A stretch of DNA of 8,358 nt from Rhodocyclaceae bacterium. Lineage in GTDB: Bacteria > Pseudomonadota > Gammaproteobacteria > Burkholderiales > Rhodocyclaceae. Below, one piece after another: positions 6,952-8,358 of the stretch. The position numbers were made by a program, and so were the translations under genes. Under the pieces are notes generated by a model. That model worked only from the letters and a program-made list of their open reading frames with translations, did no database searches and had not been told where the DNA came from. Numbering within the stretch: the first letter of the stretch is position 1; each line of letters opens with the position of its first letter. The stretch covers positions 1 through 8,358 of the forward strand of contig JADFDL010000064.1 of NCBI GenBank assembly GCA_018262875.1, in the 5' to 3' direction.

Positions 6952-7607
6952 GACACCAGCTTTCCGCCACTCAGCTTGAGCACCCGCCCGCAGCGCCGGG
7001 CGATGGCCTCGTCGTGCGTCACCAGCACCAGCGTCGTGCCCTGCTCGGCATTCATGGCGAACATCAGGTCGATGATGTCGGCGCCGGTGGCGGCATCGAG
7101 GTTGCCGGTCGGCTCGTCGGCCAGCAGCAGGCCCGGCTTCGTCGCGAACGCCCGCGCAATGGCGACGCGCTGCTGCTCGCCCCCGGAAAGGTGCTTCGGA
7201 TAGTGGCCAAGGCGCTGCGACAGCCCGACGCGCGCGAGCATCTGCTGCGCCTCGACCGTCGCGCCCGCGCGCCCGGCCAGCTCCAGCGGCAGCATGACGT
7301 TCTCCAGCGCGGTCAGGGCCGGCAGCAACTGAAAGGACTGGAAGACGAAGCCCAGCATGCCGCCGCGCAGCGCCGCTCGATCGTCCTCATCGAGTGCGAA
7401 CAGATCGCGGCCGCCGAGCAGCACGCGCCCTCGCGAGGGAACGTCCAGGCCGGCCAAGAGTCCCAGCAGAGTCGATTTGCCCGAGCCGGACGCACCGACG
7501 ATGGCCACCGCCTCGCCGGCCATGACCCGGAAGGAAATCTCGTGCAGAATCACCAGCCGGCCGTCGCCGCTGGGCACTTCCTTGCCGAGGGCGACGGCTT
7601 CGACCAT
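6948..7607 (-). CDS. ybbA: YbbA-type ABC transporter ATP-binding protein
   Basis: This is a LolD/MacB-family ABC ATPase (219 residues from this start). Seen: Walker A GASGSGKST (38-46), Q-loop Gln90 in FVFQSF, signature LSGGEQQ (140-146), Walker B LLLADEP (160-166) with Glu165, and the switch His198 in VTHDE. The divergent tesA neighbour and the opening KEVPSGDGRLVILHEISF identify it as YbbA rather than LolD. The family partner YbbP, a permease, is not beside it: the next gene downstream is the convergent hpnE. Start choice: MVEAVALGKEV at 7607 fits homologues and leaves 16 bases to tesA. An ATG at 7637 (MNLSIDASVP) would add 10 residues and overlap the tesA start. Neither has a clear ribosome site. 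The stop TAG (6948-6950) lies inside the palindrome. The exported substrate is unknown; the gene name rests on family and context. Confidence 0.9.
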   Translation of the reverse strand: MVEAVALGKEVPSGDGRLVILHEISFRVMAGEAVAIVGASGSGKSTLLGLLAGLDVPSRGRVLLGGRDLFALDEDDRAALRGGMLGFVFQSFQLLPALTALENVMLPLELAGRAGATVEAQQMLARVGLSQRLGHYPKHLSGGEQQRVAIARAFATKPGLLLADEPTGNLDAATGADIIDLMFAMNAEQGTTLVLVTHDEAIARRCGRVLKLSGGKLVS

Positions 7608-7623
7608 GGGAACCGATGCATCA

Positions 7624-8229
7624 ATGCTTAAATTCATCTCTGCGGGTTTCTTTCTTCTGTTTTCGTGCGCCGCCCAGGCGGCGGGCAACATCCTCGTCGT
7701 CGGCGACAGCCTGTCGGCCGGCTATGGCCTCGGGCCGAACCAGTCCTGGCCGTCGCTGCTCGAAAAACGCCTGCGCGAACAGCGGCTGGATTATAGCGTC
7801 GTCAATGCCAGCATCAGCGGCGACACCACGTCGGGCGGACGCAGCCGCATCGGCGCCGCGCTCGACCAGGCGCGCCCGGCGGTGGTGATCGTCGCGCTGG
7901 GCGGCAACGACGGCCTGCGCGGCCTGCCGGTGAACCTCATGCGCGACAACCTGAACGCCATGCTCGGCGACGCCCGGGCGCGCAAGGCGCGCATCGTGCT
8001 GGCCGGCATGAAGCTGCCGCCCAACTACGGCATCGACTACACGCAGGCATTCGAGCAAAGCTACGTCGATCTGGCGCGCCACCACAAGGCCGCGCTGGTG
8101 CCCTTCTTGCTCGAAGGCGTGGCGGAACGGCGCGAGCTTTTCCTGCCCGACAACATCCATCCGGTTGCCGAAGCCCAGCCGATCATCCTCGATAACGTCT
8201 GGAAGGTCTTGCGCCCGCTGCTCAGGTAG
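7624..8229 (+). CDS. tesA: TesA-like periplasmic SGNH esterase / lysophospholipase
   Basis: This is a multifunctional GDSL/SGNH hydrolase (acyl-CoA thioesterase I, protease I and lysophospholipase L1 family) acting in the periplasm. The 201-residue precursor has a signal peptide: a short basic start, hydrophobic FFLLF, then CAAQAA with cleavage after about residue 19 or 20. Catalytic blocks: GDSLSAGY with nucleophile Ser29, SISGDT with Gly66, GGNDGLRG with Asn95, and DNIHP with Asp176 and His179, all close to E. coli TesA. The start at 7624 gives a normal signal peptide; an in-frame ATG at 7606 would add six residues. The nearest ribosome-like GGGA is about 12 bases upstream. It diverges from ybbA as in E. 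coli. Its TAG stop is the second palindrome's outer GTAG, and the protein ends a few residues earlier than E. coli TesA. Confidence 0.94.
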   Translation: MLKFISAGFFLLFSCAAQAAGNILVVGDSLSAGYGLGPNQSWPSLLEKRLREQRLDYSVVNASISGDTTSGGRSRIGAALDQARPAVVIVALGGNDGLRGLPVNLMRDNLNAMLGDARARKARIVLAGMKLPPNYGIDYTQAFEQSYVDLARHHKAALVPFLLEGVAERRELFLPDNIHPVAEAQPIILDNVWKVLRPLLR

Positions 8230-8271
8230 GAGCGGGCTTGCCCGCGATATCGCCGGCAAGCTGGCCCCTAC
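8226..8271. repeat. REP/BIME-like palindrome between tesA and the right-edge gene
   Basis: Two inverted 23-base units abut with no spacer: 8226-8248 and 8249-8271. The left unit reads GTAGGAGCGGGC-TT-GCCCGC-GAT, a perfect internal hairpin. The right unit, read on the minus strand, is GTAGGGGCCAGC-TT-GCCGGC-GAT. The units differ at positions 6, 9, 10 and 18 of 23. The left unit differs from the arms of the 6896-6951 element at only two positions (11 and 16). The TAG at 8227-8229 ends tesA; the TAG at 8270-8268 on the minus strand ends the right-edge reading frame. No T-tract follows on either side. Confidence 0.85.
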
Positions 8272-8358
8272 GCCACCCCGACCCGCGCCGGCCCCGCTCC
8301 CAGGCGCCCGATCGTGCCAGCCTCTTCAAATCCCGCGTCATGCAGCTCGGCCAGCACC
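8268..8358 (-). CDS. C-terminal end of a convergent gene, possibly selenide water dikinase (SelD)
   Basis: Reading the minus strand from the right edge, the frame starting at 8357 is open for 29 codons to a TAG at 8270-8268. It reads VLAELHDAGFEEAGTIGRLG and then AGPARVGVA. The pattern of a helix followed by A-x-IG-x-hydrophobic-x-x-G-x-R-hydrophobic resembles the C-terminus of SelD and other PurM/AIR-synthase-like proteins. That identification is a guess from a short piece. Support for it being real coding: protein-like composition, a stop placed exactly as in the three other genes ending in these palindromes, and the alternative minus frame starting at 8358 stopping after six codons. Confidence 0.5.
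   Translation of the reverse strand, partial: VLAELHDAGFEEAGTIGRLGAGPARVGVA

Noticed and set aside
1..8358. CRISPR array, insertion sequence, prophage or defence system
   Set aside because: No regularly spaced direct repeats, transposase, integrase or phage genes were seen; apart from the two REP-like palindromes the window is housekeeping and lipid genes.

Overview
The window (8,358 bases, GC-rich, roughly two-thirds G+C by eye) looks like chromosomal DNA from a betaproteobacterium, most likely of the Rhodocyclales (Azoarcus/Thauera/Accumulibacter-like). This rests on the gene order tRNA-Leu, tig, clpP, clpX, lon, on the protein sequences, and on a neighbouring hpnCDE set. The taxonomic call is inference; no search could be run.

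Left part (1-3915, all on the minus strand): a proteostasis block read right to left. It holds tRNA-Leu(UAG), trigger factor (tig), clpP, clpX, and the first 140 codons of lon, which runs off the left edge. tig and clpP overlap by an ATGA junction and clpX follows clpP after 19 bases, so these three read as one operon. lon is set apart by 110 bases that hold a strong sigma-32-like promoter, with an 8-bp inverted repeat bracketing its -10 element. Trigger factor folds nascent chains at the ribosome, ClpXP degrades tagged or selected proteins, and Lon degrades misfolded ones.

Middle part (3916-6899, plus strand): a compact hpnC-hpnD-hpnE operon (gaps of 4 and 1 bases). It encodes the three-step bacterial route from farnesyl diphosphate to squalene via presqualene diphosphate and hydroxysqualene. 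No squalene-hopene cyclase lies in the window. The 72 bases between tRNA-Leu and hpnC must hold both divergent promoters.

Right part (6896-8358): a YbbA-type ABC ATPase (minus) and a TesA-type periplasmic SGNH esterase (plus) diverge from almost the same point, the E. coli tesA/ybbA arrangement but without the usual ybbP permease next to ybbA. At the right edge is the last 29 codons of a minus-strand gene, possibly selD.

The most unusual feature is a pair of REP/BIME-like palindromes, one in each convergent gap (6896-6951 and 8226-8271). Each is built of two inverted copies of a 23-base unit starting GTAG. In all four flanking genes the TAG inside that GTAG is the stop codon, in the same frame. 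Base differences between unit copies keep the hairpin inside each unit largely intact while breaking pairing between units in the second element.
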